NCBI GenBank assembly: GCA_009739215.1
Contig: VSJF01000009.1
Span: 248,001 to 312,000, forward strand
Direction: 5' to 3'
From: Floccularia luteovirens
Taxonomy: Eukaryota; Basidiomycota; Agaricomycetes; Agaricales; Squamanitaceae
DNA: 64,000 nucleotides
A program made the translations under genes and the position numbers. This document shows, in pieces, positions 36,601-47,954 of the stretch. Position 1 is the stretch's first letter; each line of letters begins with the position of its first letter. The notes under the pieces were generated by a model. The model was not told the origin of the DNA. It made no database searches and saw nothing but the letters and a program-made list of their open reading frames with translations.

Positions 36601-37658
36601 TGTCTGTTTTGATGAGATTTTTTGGCTAGTTTGCTGAGTTTTTGGCGCATCAGCTTGAGTTCTGTGCACCACCATCTTTTGGATTTGGGACATGGTTTCT
36701 TTATAGGAACCTCTATTTTGATGGTATCTAGTATAGCTTGTGTTAGCTTTTGTAATTCGGAGTCGATGTCTTGGGGGGTTATGATTTCTGCTACGCCATG
36801 GTATGTGTCGAGTTTTGATGATAGGGTTTTTTGGAAGCTTTCCCAGTCGACTTTTTTGAAGTTATGTTTGGGTTCTTCTGGGTGGGTTTCTATTATACTG
36901 AGGTTTAGCTTGCTGAATATAGGGAAGTGGTCTGCCTTTATGGGTCGGAAATCTGGTAATACTTCGCATTTGGTGAAGGCGTTGCATATCTCCAATGCGC
37001 AGAATATGTTGTCAGGTCTGGTGAAGTTGCCACCGTTGGATGTTTCGAGTGTGGGCACTCCTTTTTCTAGTACCATTTCCATGTTGTTTTCGATTACCAT
37101 TTCGATTAGATCTTCAGCTTTGCATATGTTATCTGCAGTGAATAATTGGGTGTTAGCATCATCGTCCCACATGGGATGGTGGCGGTTGAAGTCTCCTAGC
37201 CATATGTCTGATACGTTATTGTTTGCCTGTATCCTTCTGTTATCTGGACTTCTGTAGTATCTTTTTAGAGCTTCTGTAGTGTCGGAATGGAGGCAGTCGT
37301 TGTATATATTGAAGATGCGTATTGTTTTTTGGTGGCATCTGACTTGGACTGCTGAGATGTCTTTGTTTTCGATTTTGATCTGCTTCCAGGAGTCCGTGAG
37401 TAGCGCTTTGTTGATGAGTATTATTGATCTGGCCGGTATGGGGTTGTTGAGCTGGTTGGAAGGGTATATGATTTTCCAGTGTTGGAGAGCTCTTGTCACG
37501 TTGCAGAAGTCGAAGTGAGGTTCTTGTAGGCATATGATATCTAGGTCCGAGAGGAAGGCATGTAGCATGTCTAGCTGGGCGTCGAGGGATTTGTGGAGAT
37601 TCTGTTGAGCTATTTTGAGATGTTTTCTGTTTCTTGTCTCGTTGGTCTCATTATTCAT
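33693..37658 (-). pseudogene. LINE ORF2 (EEP endonuclease, RT, RNase H), one nonsense codon
   Basis: It starts at 37658 (MNNETNETRN), its ATG overlapping the ORF1 stop. The N-terminal EEP endonuclease has KIAQQNLHKSL and DIICLQEPHF (residues 12-50). RT motifs include LSPYKAPGINGIPN, FLDVKGAFP (motif A) and AISYVDDMSY (catalytic YVDD). A TAG at 35157-35159 interrupts the frame just after the RT thumb region; the frame continues to 33693 with an RNase H domain (YSDGSGYKGMTGAA, ISLDSLAAI, WIPGHEGIPGNEKAD) and a C-terminal Cys/His cluster (CDACRTQAETTKHFLLEC). It would nick DNA and reverse transcribe the element at the target. SYCPIAL replaces the usual SYRPIAL, again a CpG-type change. Confidence 0.92.
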
Positions 37659-39685
37659 TGAGGTGTTGATGGGAGTGATGTGTTGTTGTTGACTTCCATT
37701 GGTTCATCTGCCCAGATACTTTGGTTGTGTTCTTCCATTCTGTGGTTTGTTAGTGGGTAGGGGTTTTCGCGGGTTGATTGTTGGTTGGGATGGGGTGCAG
37801 CAGTGTTTGTTTGACTAAGGTAGTCACGTATTGAAGTTTGGGAGTTTCGGGGTATGCTTCTTGTTCGTCCTCTTTGACTTGTTGTTCTGAGTGATGTGTC
37901 CCTGCCCCGACTAGCTATTCTATTGGCTTGTGAGTTGCGTGATTCTCTTGTGTTGTGGGTGTTGGAGGATTGATCGCTTCTGGAGTGGTGTTGATTTTCA
38001 AGAGTTAAATGGTAGTTGGGGGTTTCGTTGGGGTTGAGGCTGTTTCTCATGCGTGTTGCATTGAGTAGTGGTTCTTGTATAGCTCTTCCTGCTCCTCTTG
38101 CTCCTCGAGTTGTAGGAAGTTGACTTTGATTGTTTATCAGTTCGTTTGTGCTAGGATGTGTCCTGTCGGAAGGATTTGGTGGATAGTAGACTTCGCTCCT
38201 TGTCCAGGTGTCTGGTGAGTTGGGTATGGGGAAATATTTATATTTGTGTTCTGGGTTTTTCTCTACCAGGAGTCTTTTGGCCTTCAGGAATATGGGGCAG
38301 GTACATTCCCATGCTGCGTGGTCGTGGGGTATTCCGTGTTGTGCGCAATTGATGCATTTTCTGATTGTGTCTGGGCTTCTGTCGCACTGGGCAGTTCTGT
38401 GGTTTCCTGCGCAGTTGGCGCATGTGTCTCCGTTTTGTTTGCAATCTTTGGCTATGTGGCCTGCACCGAGTTTTTGGCATTTCAGACATCGTTGTGGGTC
38501 CAGTTCCATTTTCCTGATTTTCATTCTGTTGCCTCGCCATTTTGCTCCCTTTTTTATTAGATCGTTTGCAGTTTCTCAGCTGGGGCATGTTAGTATGACG
38601 TGTGCGACCATTTGTCTGGCCCATCTTTGTTCAGGTGGTTTTAGCCATTTCATATTGGTGATGCTGCCATTTTCTATACCAGACTCGTTTTCTAGTTCTT
38701 GGATGTATGTCTTATCGAATGCCACTGGTGCGAATTCCATTGTTACATTGTATTCTCTTTGTCTGAAGTCCACATCCATTCCAAAGGTTTCAGCGAATGC
38801 TTTGGTGACAGAGGGTATGTGAAGCCATTGTGCTCCCCTTGAGGAATTTATCTCGTATAGTATGGTTCCATTGATTAGTTTCCTTGCTGTGTCGAATTTT
38901 ATCTTTCCAGGTTGGTTTTCTTCTAGGGTTAGGGTGCCATTTTCGATCTTTTCGTCGATGGTGTTTAGTGCATGGTTTGCCCTGCGTATGAGCTCTTCCA
39001 CTGTCATTGCTGCGAGTAGCTCTTTATCCACTTGATCTCCGCATTCCATGAGGAGTTGTCTGGCTTTAAGTTCCCCATTTGCTAGCACTTCTTGGTGTTC
39101 TGTCGAGAATGATATTGGGGCTAAGTTGGTTCAGAGTATGTCTGCATAGGTTTTTTGGTTTTGGTTTAGTGTTATGTTGTGGGAGGCGGAGGCAGTGTGG
39201 AGATCTTGTATGTCGGCATTTAGGTATGAGTTATCTAATCTCACTGTTTGAGCTTCCTTTATTGCTTCTTTTATTGAGTCATTGATGGATGTCTTCACTT
39301 CTTCGATTGTGGGTTTGATTAGGTCGATTAGATTCTTATGTACTTGTTCTGCTATTTGTAGTGCACCTAGATCTTCTAAATAGATAGCAATTGTGCATAG
39401 ACCCTCTGTTATTTGTTTCGGTATTTTGTTGGATGTGTTTGATAATTGGAGTAGGGCTATACTGAGTTCAAGGATGTTCATTTTGTGGTCTGCAGGTTGG
39501 TATGCTTGTGTTATCATCCATTTTCTTGCTTCAGATGCGGTTTTGATTGGGCAGTTTGTTATGAGTTCCTCTCGTATTCTCTCTAGTTCTTCTGTGCTTT
39601 GTGATCCAGTGAGTTGTTGTCTGGCCGCATGTGTGCTTCTTGTTGTGGGGGTGCTGTTTTTGTTTCTGGTGTTGGTTGTAGACAT
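37655..39685 (-). pseudogene. LINE ORF1 (gag-like, CCHC zinc knuckles) with two nonsense codons
   Basis: The frame runs from 39685 to 37655 (about 676 codons), broken by TGA at 39131-39133 and 38576-38578; the flanking peptides continue in the same frame. The N-terminal half has possible coiled-coil character. The C-terminal part has three Cys/His clusters, starting with CLKCQKLGAGHIAKDC, then CANCAGNHRTAQC and CINCAQHGIPHDHAAWEC (about 38250-38500), as in nucleic-acid-binding ORF1 proteins of Tad- and jockey-like LINEs. Both stops fit CGA to TGA changes. It ends with an ATGA overlap with ORF2, which suggests coupled reinitiation of translation. Confidence 0.9.
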
Positions 39686-39841
39686 ATTGTTGATATTGTG
39701 ATTGATTGAAATATAGACGGTGTGATTAAATGTAGTTTCTACTCTAGTTTAATGCCTCTCCTCCTTCCGAAGACCTCAATCCGTTGCTTTTTGGGCGTGG
39801 GAAAAAGGTGGTGGTGGTGGTAGCGGATCAAGCTGAGTTTT
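39686..39841 (-). other. LINE 5' leader
   Basis: About 155 bp between the ORF1 start and the right target-site duplication. It contains a (GTG)n run near 39808-39822 on the plus strand. Confidence 0.6.
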
Positions 39842-40100
39842 TCAGTTGAACTATTGGGTGATGATATGCAGAATCCGTTAACACCATAATTCAATAAGTC
39901 AGTATCTCGGATATGGTTGCACAATTCATTACTTCAACTTTTTTCACTCATGGAAGAAAGATAGAAAAAAAGGTTTAATCGAAGGTATCAAATATTCAGG
40001 TTTACACCGAGGTACTATGTAACGTTGACAAGCAATGCAGTAAGAAAATAAGTTAAATGTGAAGACTAAAGAATTCTACTTAGAAGGTACTGTATTGTGT

Positions 40101-42110
40101 TTATAGGTTGTCGTTATTCTTGTCGGAAACGTCGAGATTACCATATTCAAAAATTTCCACACCAGGGTTAATTGCAACCTTTACGTGTGACGAAATACGA
40201 ACACTTTTTGTCCTCTCTTCCTTTCCTGGTGTATGCTCATCAAGTACCTTCATAAACCGTTTAGCGAGATCGACTCTAGGCTCATATTGGAATTCTTCGC
40301 AAAGTGGAAGTATTAGTAGCATCCCCTTCGTACAGGCATCGACACGAGCTGGGTGTTCTATTTGAGTAGATCGACCCAGCCACATATGAAGCTCATGTAT
40401 TATATCGAACGAAAGAGCGACATATTTCTTTTTGGAGGTTTCCTTTGGAGCTGAAAGAACTGAATGTATCAAACTAAAAATTGGTTCAATGTCGTCCACA
40501 ATCAGTATACGATCATCTTGTATTGATGGTTTAATAGCCATCAGGAATTGATCAGCTATGTCTGACCATAACCATTAGTGCGAAATGAAATATGAGATAG
40601 CTCGACATACCATCTGGGAGACTGGCGATATCGTGCGCTGGCCATCGTAAAAATGGACGACTGGGAGTATGCGAGTTGAGTATGCGAACTACAAGCTCCA
40701 TATAAGTAGGGACAAATTCGGGGTAGTTATATTGATGAAGTTCCAAGAAAAGTGCGGAAACAGTGTCCCTCCGTTCGATATCTGATGCCTCATTAAGCTC
40801 TACCAATATGTCATCCAATCTTGGTTCTTTTTGCTCCTTGCGACATAACTTCAAGACCTGGGTGGCAAGATCAAACGGGAGACTCTTGAAGCAAGTGTAC
40901 ATTTTATGGAAGTATTCAGCACTTTGTCCGTAGTTCCTGTCAACCCAGAGCAATGCAACGAATGCATTAACAATGTCCGAGTTTTGTCTGCGGGAATCCG
41001 TATTGCGTAACTTCCACCACGAGATATCATAGTCCACCCAACTCGAATCACTGATCGACGTCCAATATCTACCAAGACGCCGTGAAACGTGATGGTGGCT
41101 CTTTTTGCGTTTGGACCCAATATACCGAACGATACTCGTTATGACTCGGTGAAAAAACCAGGATTGCGGGGTCTTGAAAGCACATTGTGGCACTCTAAGT
41201 GGATCATCGACAATCCAGAGTAGTTGAAAGCCAGGAAGTATAGTCGACACGAAAATAAACAACACAGCCTGACCAACTACGACTGTAACAAGGCTGGCAA
41301 CTGTGTGGTTTAGTGACCAGAGCAAGTTGAGCAGTCCGATAAAGAACATCAGTAGCGACATTTGCAGGAGAAGCGGAAGGATTGATAGAATCGATGGTAC
41401 CTTCCAGAACTTGAGACCTTCGAATCGCATCTGGCGGATGGCAATGGCATCTTTTGGCTGAAGTGGAATTTCTCTGTGGTATTCCCTAAGCCATTGAACA
41501 CAAAGGATTGCGATCAGTGCAGTGGTAAGACTGAGCGCAAGACTCAGAAAGAAGAAAATGTTGACTCGAACTGAAGAGCCCGCAGGAGAGAATGGTTGAG
41601 TAGAGGGAATAGTGAATGGAGGAGCTGGATTTTGGGAGCCTAATGTGCCGAGTTGCGCAGATATCTGAGTGAGCACTAAAAGTGTCATTTCGGTAGGATC
41701 AGGCTGTAACCCTTTGTATGCGCCAACGGCGAAGGGAGTGACAGCTCCGGAGAATAAACCAGACTTGTCGAATAAGAACCGACAGTATATAGATATAGGT
41801 CAAATAACTCACAAATATAAGCAAAAACTGTACTTCATCCCTCCATGCTTCAACCATTGATGTGTCATGCTTTTGAACAGTCTTCAGACATTCTTTCCAA
41901 GCATCTTTGGTGTTGATGGTCTCATAAATGTACTGATCACCGCATTTCCAAGCATCAGTAGGAGTAGCGGACTAGGTAATGTTAAATCAGTCCATGAAAG
42001 ATTGGCACTACCCGAACTACCCCACTCACCGTTGAGCTTCCTTGAGACGACGGATGACCATCTGCGTTCGAGGACTTCTCATTGTCGTAAACATCTTCGG
42101 GTCTGTCCAT
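40101..42110 (-). CDS. DUF6535 multi-pass membrane protein, copy 1
   Basis: Four exons join in frame into 617 residues: 42110-42030, 41971-41813, 41763-40611 and 40561-40101. The DUF6535 region is visible as WKCGDQYIYETINTKDAW, WRDEVQFLLIF and SGLFSGAVTPFAVGAYKGL. Hydrophobic helices follow (for example VNIFFFLSLALSLTTALIAI and SLLMFFIGLLNLLWSL), about four in the first half. The second half is soluble-looking and alpha-helical. DUF6535 is a basidiomycete-specific family of unknown function, often in multigene clusters. It forms a direct tandem with copy 2 about 600 bp away. No stop or frameshift was found in the reconstructed frame. Confidence 0.85.
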
Positions 42111-42730
42111 AATGTTTTAAGTGTAGTAGGGTGTAAGGAAAACGCCCTTTAAGTAAATTCACCCAGCTATGTACCACACAGCCACGACAATATTCCTTGT
42201 TGCTGGGAGGCTCGTGATATGCCTATGGAGAGACTCGCTGCAGAAGCATGTAAAATTTCCAGTGCCAATCAGTGGCCGCGTTCCTGGATATAGATATATC
42301 AGTGATTGGTCGCTTACCTTGTTGTCGGACATGCACTTAGGGTTCCCAAATGAAATTGGGGAATGATGAATTGACAAGACATTCGAGCAAAAGAGGGTTG
42401 GTATGTACATTGTCAATGGTTTGCAAGATACAGTATGTTTGATTTTTTAATCCGATATCCTAACAAAAACAGGCGACTTGGTAAAACAAACACTGGCCAA
42501 CTCAAATAAAACCAAATACAATCCGCCAAGCTCGGAATTCGAGAGAAGCTGTAGTTTTCCTGAGAGCAAGAAGCGTGTTAAAACACCATCATCGCAAACA
42601 AATCTGAAACCTGGATGGCCATATGGATAAAATATAATGATGCTTTGGGATGTATAGAATACAACATATGCAATTTGATAACGATGCAACGAGAAATGGG
42701 TTAATGCTAGGGCTATAGAAAACAAAAATA

Positions 42731-44825
42731 TTATTTAGTATCTATCGTACTTTCCGGGTACTTCTCATCCAAATTGTCTTCATCCATTCCCAAGTCACTA
42801 GTTTTTCCATTGATTTCAACCTTCACGTAGGATTCAAGGTCATTCCGACCAACACGCTTGTTCCACTCTATATTGGCCGTCGGTCCAATGACATTCGATT
42901 CACGATTTGTTACAGCTATATGTTTATCAAGCACTTTCATAAAATCCAGTGCATGACGAACTCCGCTATCGAGTTTGAAAGAACGTAAAAGTGGTTGTAC
43001 ACGCATCATGCCATATGTACAGGCCTTGACACGTGTTGAAAGTGATTCCTTAGGCGACCTGCCTAACCACATTTGAACCTCATGTATAATATCGAATGTA
43101 AGAACAATGCGTTCTTTTTTGATTGACCGCGGATTTGATAGTACCAAGTGTAACAAGTTCCATATTGGTTCGATGTGGTCGTTTATCACATCTTGGTCGC
43201 TTTTGATCAGTGACTTGATTGACATAAGGAATTGATCAACGGTGTCTGATAGAAGTTATTAGTGCCGTGACATGAAAGGTATAATGGAATAGAAGCTAAT
43301 CGTACCTGATGGTAGACTGAAAATGTCATGAGTTGGCCATCGTAAAAATGGATGGGAAGAATGAGAATTAAGGACGCGAATAACGAGTTCTAGGTGTGCA
43401 GGGGCAAATTGTGGGTAATTGGGCCGGTGGAGTTCCAAGAAAAGTGCAGACACGGCGTCCTTCTTTAAATCGACGTCTGGCACTGTTCCGACACGTGACA
43501 ATATTTCATGCACACTTTCCTTGTCTTTCTTGTAACACAACTTCAATACCTGAGCAGCATGATCGAAAGGGAGACTCTTGAAGCAAGAGTATAACTTGTG
43601 GACATGTTCAACGCTTTGACCATAATTTCGATTGACCCAATGTAATGCGTTGGCAATATCTGATGGTTTCGAGTCATGTCTGTGTGATGAAATTGTGTTC
43701 CGTTGCTTCCACCAATTAATGTCGTATTCCACCCAGTTAGAGTCATGTAGTGAGGCCCAATATCTTCTCAGACGTCGAGAAACGCGATGGACCCTCCCTT
43801 TGAGTTTGTAGGTAGCGCGACAGATAATCCACGTGACAATTCGGTGGTAAAACCAGGATTGAGGGGATTTGAAAGCACATTGTGGTACTCTTAGTCGATC
43901 GTCCCTAGTCCAAAGGAGCTGTAGAGACGGCAGGACGGTTGAAATGGAAACAAATAATACAGCTACACTGGCCGCAGCAGTCACAACGATGGCAACTGTA
44001 CAGTTTAGTGACCAAAGCAGGTTGAGCAGGCCGACAAAGAACATCAACAGCGATGTTTGCAGGAGAAGTGGGAGCAATGATAGGATCGTGGGTACCTTCC
44101 AGTACGTGAGACCTTCAAATCGCATCTGGCGGAGGGCAATAGCATCTTGTGGTTGGAGCGGAATTTCTCTCTGATATTCCCGGAGCCATTGAATGCAAAG
44201 GATCGCGATGAGTGCAGTTGATAAACTGAGGGTGAGGCTCAGGAAGAGAAAAACATTGACTCGAACCGAAGAGCCCGCAGGAATGAAATGTTGGGTGGGA
44301 GGAATAGCGAATGGTGGAGCTGGATTTTGAGAACCTAATGTGCTGAGTTGTGCGGAAATCTGGGTTAGGACAAGGTATGTCATTTGTGTAGAATCTGGTT
44401 GCAGCCCTTTGTATGAACCAACAACGAAAGGTGTGACGACCCCAGAAAAAAGACCAGACTGTTTAGGTAAGATAAGAATTGATAGCGTGCGTATCAAGAT
44501 AAAGTAAATAACTTACAAAGATAAGCAAAAATTGTACTTCGTCCCTCCATGCTTCAACCATGGCTTTGTCGTGCTTCTGAACTGTCTTGAGACATTCTTG
44601 CCATTCCTCTTTGGCGTTATTAACCTCATGAATGTAGCTGTCGCCACATTTCCAAGGGCTAGTATTATAACCACCCTGAATGTTACCGAATTAGCCGATG
44701 CAACAAGCTGACATGGCCAGCCACTTCACTGCTGAACTACCATCCGATGTGGCCTTGCTGGTGGATGGTTTCCTTTCGTGAATGCCAGCTGTTTGTTTGG
44801 CGAATGAGTTTTCGTATTCGTCCAT
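42731..44825 (-). CDS. DUF6535 multi-pass membrane protein, copy 2
   Basis: Same architecture as copy 1. It starts at 44825 (MDEYENSFAKQT), with a short first exon, a second exon carrying WKCGDSYIHEVNNAKEEW and WRDEVQFLLIF, a long third exon from SGLFSGVVTPFVVGSYKGL to about 43310, and a last exon to 42731. Helices such as VNVFLFLSLTLSLSTALIAI and SLLMFFVGLLNLLWSL match copy 1 closely. The C-terminus differs most (extra charged tail ending in STIDTK). Function unknown; likely an integral membrane protein. TATA-like ATATATAG sits about 90 nt upstream of the start. The strong similarity and shared introns show tandem duplication. Confidence 0.8.
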
Positions 44826-44914
44826 GGTGCTGCCAGAGGTCACAGTCAAGAGGAGAATATGTTCAGTGTCCGTAGGAACGGGAGGGCCTTTAATAAGTCA
44901 CCCAGTTTTGTGCT

Positions 44915-44925
44915 TCTATATATTT
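44915..44925 (-). promoter_or_regulatory. Possible TATA box of DUF6535 copy 2
   Basis: AAATATATAG on the minus strand about 90 nt upstream of the start at 44825. Based on sequence and position only. Confidence 0.3.
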
Positions 44926-46119
44926 TCTTCCCCTTTTGTCGTTTCATCTAAGTATAATCTGACCCGTGTCTGCTTGGGAGAACATGTGTTCCTAGATAGA
45001 AGCCTCCTTGTTTTATGTCCAATCAGTGACTGCTGCATACGGCCATATTGATTGTCCACGCAATCCCAAGACATAAACCATTCTGAATGTAGTTGTGTTA
45101 GGTGGTAACACTCTTCCGAGATGTCAAGAGTCATGGCTCGAACCAGGGATTCTTTCGTAATAACATTGAACTTATGCCGAGATCGAAAATGCGAAGCTTT
45201 AGGCGTTTGGTGGAATCGTTGCAATTTTTGTGACTAAAAACATCACATTTCAAGAAACGGGGTGATCGAAGAATTATCGTGAAGCGCTAAACAGCCACTC
45301 AATGCCCGTAGTACCTTGATTGATTTAATTTGATCATCGGCATTTTCTTTCTAAATTGCGTCCGTGAGGCTGACATATGAACCGGGCCGATTACAATCCA
45401 CTAATGAAACTCTATATGTCACCCCATCCTCAGCGTGAGTTCTTCGGGAGTTAGAACGTCGAGAATCCCGGTCCATGGAAAAACAAAGGTACATCTAAAG
45501 AGCGCCTGTAAAAGGCGCTTGACACTATTTTAACGGGGGCAGTGCGATGATTATCATTGATTGATTGATGGTGAATATGTTCATGGAGATCGTCAAAGTA
45601 ATGACCTGGTAATTGTTGATTGAGACATTGATCTGTTTCGACACTAACAGAGCAAATAATCAATACAATAAAACATGATGGTTTGAGGGTCACCGAGAGC
45701 AACATTTGTTATCACCTGTGTAGGCCCTAGGGTGTAGGTGGGCAACCACATTAACCACGCAAAACGCCGGTTGCTTGTGAATCAAGCAGAATCAAATCAG
45801 TTCGCTGGATTACGTAAGATCCTCAAGAGCGGCCAAAATCCTGGTAATGGTTCAACGTAGTTCCAATTAAGTATTGTGAGTTTCCATTCTATACAAAGCG
45901 TAATGTATAAGGTAACTCCCATACATTAGCCCATGTATATCTTATGTCATTGTGTCAATAGCGAAGCAAAAACCCACCAGAGTCTCTTGTCGAGGCGATG
46001 ACAGTTGTACATGTTCGGAGAAGTTAGCAATACTTATCTGAACGATCTAAATAATGCCACATTTTTGACATCACATGGCCGTTTGGGTGAGGTAGGGGGT
46101 GTGCTGCGAGTAACACACA
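44926..46119. other. Intergenic, nothing recognised
   Basis: No gene supported. A B-box-like TGGTTCGAGCC on the minus strand near 45134 lacks a matching A box and a cloverleaf, so it is not called as a tRNA. Confidence 0.4.
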
Positions 46120-46600
46120 ACATCAAAAATTCATGGACTTCGTGCACGGTAGGTCAAGAAGTTCTCAGAGATAATCCGAGAATTCTTCGGTTTGCGAATG
46201 GGAGGGGCGACCTTTTCGGATTATGATCTCGATGATTACGCTACTGTCACTTGGGAGGTGGTCAAATGGGTTGTTGACAGTGCGGCGCCGCGGCAGTCAA
46301 ATGAATATACGTCGGACTTCAAGGTGATTTGGAACGAGCCGGGGTCCAATTTTTCTGGACCCATCCAACGCGGTATACCTCGTTGGGGGTTCTCGGAGTC
46401 GTCCACTTTACCAAGGGGGTCCATAATGACGGAACGTTCGAAGTCGACCAACAGCGGTTTGCCATGGGGACAGATGAGGTTATTCATCTGTTTTATTTTG
46501 GCGTTGAGTGATTAGAGGTCTGGAAGGTATGGTTATCCTACCACGGGGATGTCACCATGAAGGATTGCAGGTGACTCAAAATACATGTAAGCAAATGTGG
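46120..46600 (-). pseudogene. TKL-like kinase relic
   Basis: In order on the minus strand: an AILHGDIPV catalytic-loop exon (about 46545-46575), an intron, then LICPHGKPLLVDFERSVIMD (DFG region as DFE), IPRWMGPEKLDPG and LKSDVYSFDC. The frame then breaks near 46270. A shifted segment (SSVIIEIIIRKGRPS) matches subdomain X of the 7995-9042 kinase and ends at a stop where the intact gene has Trp. N-lobe exons are not clearly readable. It is nonfunctional. Confidence 0.75.
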
Positions 46601-47954
46601 AAGTTACCCCATCTAACTGATAACTAATCAATGGGAGTTTCGGGTAAGGATAAATAGCTGCAAAGAGATAAGTACCGTTTCTTCCCCGTCAATTTCTGAC
46701 TGCGATAAAATATAGCTAGCGGGATTGCCATTGGGTAAGTATTCTGAATATGAGACATGGCTGGGGTGGGTTATGACACTTTAATGAAGGTGGATGCCGA
46801 GACAAGGGTGAATGTGTTCATGAACGAGCGATGTCCAGATTACACATTCATTACAAAACGGCTAAATATATAATTTTGTCAGGGATCAGATAGGAAAGGA
46901 AAGAATTCCCCTTAGAGAGCTAGTTGAACATCGGGTTATAGTTGGAGCTTGGGTGGGGTCAAAGATGAAAGGGTGAGTGGGGGCGTTTAGCAGAGATCCA
47001 GATGGCACTGACCTGTTGAGCAGTCATGACAGCTTTGCGCTAGAAAGAGAGAAGAAACGGTGTAATCGAACCGGCTGGGTGGGAGAGTTGGGGGGAAAGC
47101 GGGTCTAGGGAATTCTGTTAGAATCATTCTTCTAAGATACAACCCGTGAAACGTTCCACTAAGGTGTCCATCGCCTCAATTTGTATGAAGGAGTGCAGCT
47201 GCGGTCGTTAAAGCTCAGAAACAATTGCTGTTGTGTTGCTGTTGATTGCTGCAAATTTTTCGTAAAAAGCTGTAACTTGTTCATGATATCTACGCTCTGG
47301 TCATAGCAGTATGCCTTCCATGTTCCTAAAATCATTACCATCCACTATTCCTCAGGAGTCCAATGAAAAAGTTCAATCCGACAATCCTCACGGCCAAGAA
47401 GATATCAGCATCACAGCTGAGTATTTATCACGTGAGCGATTGTTCATTCCCGCGGTCTATATTAGTATATTCATCATATTACAATGTATAACTAGTTTCT
47501 ACTTAACGTTTTACAATCTACTGTATGTTTCCTTGGTCCAAACTGACCAGGGAATCAACTGACTACTCTCCGGGCTTGCTGTTTCCCTGATTTATATACA
47601 TTCCTTTTCCATGTGTTGTTGCACTACGTCATTTTCTTATTTATCTCCGCACTAGCCGTAGCTTTGCAAAGGTTTGGGATTGCAGCCTTTAAGTAATATA
47701 TGGTCATGGTGTCCAGACGTAGACTAATGCAAATTTTGGGGCTTGTGCATTATGGTCTATCTCCTTGACATGGGTAAACGATGGCGTATCAAGTACTGTA
47801 TACACACCCATTTTGCCAGTATTTGGTAGCTTGTCCGAATATGTCGCAAAAAACCCTATTCATTCCTATATCTAGACAAAAAAAAAAAGGAAACGGGACA
47901 ACAGATAATACAACATGTCTAAGCACCTTATTCTACATAGACCTCTTACATAGA
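46601..47954. other. Intergenic, kinase debris and spacer
   Basis: The left end may include decayed N-lobe sequence of the kinase relic. A plus-strand frame at 47311-47562 has one hydrophobic stretch but no family resemblance and is not called. At about 47725-47765 a short AATTTTGG...GTGCATTATGG word resembles the subterminal part of the 638-bp TIR element. Confidence 0.35.

Larger units (their letters stand above)
32829..39855 (-). mobile_element. Structurally complete LINE retrotransposon with target-site duplication
   Basis: A minus-strand non-LTR retrotransposon. At its 3' end (left) is a 30-T tract at 32841-32870, the poly(A) tail read on the other strand. The word TCAGTTGAACTATT occurs at 32829-32842 and again at 39842-39855, bracketing the element as a 12-14-bp target-site duplication. 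Between them lie a 5' leader, ORF1 with CCHC knuckles, ORF2 with EEP endonuclease, reverse transcriptase and RNase H, and a 3' UTR of about 800 bp. Domain order (EEP-RT-RNase H) fits fungal Tad/I-type LINEs. The only lesions noted in the frames are three nonsense codons, so the insertion is fairly young but not autonomous. Confidence 0.95.

Noticed and set aside
36622..37257. 211-codon plus-strand frame
   Set aside because: Antisense shadow of LINE ORF2; the minus-strand endonuclease and RT motifs are unambiguous.
45125..45180. Minus-strand B-box-like sequence TGGTTCGAGCC suggesting a tRNA gene
   Set aside because: No A box at the proper distance and no foldable cloverleaf or acceptor stem.
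47311..47562. 83-codon plus-strand frame with a hydrophobic stretch
   Set aside because: No homology, no supporting exons, and an isolated position among debris.
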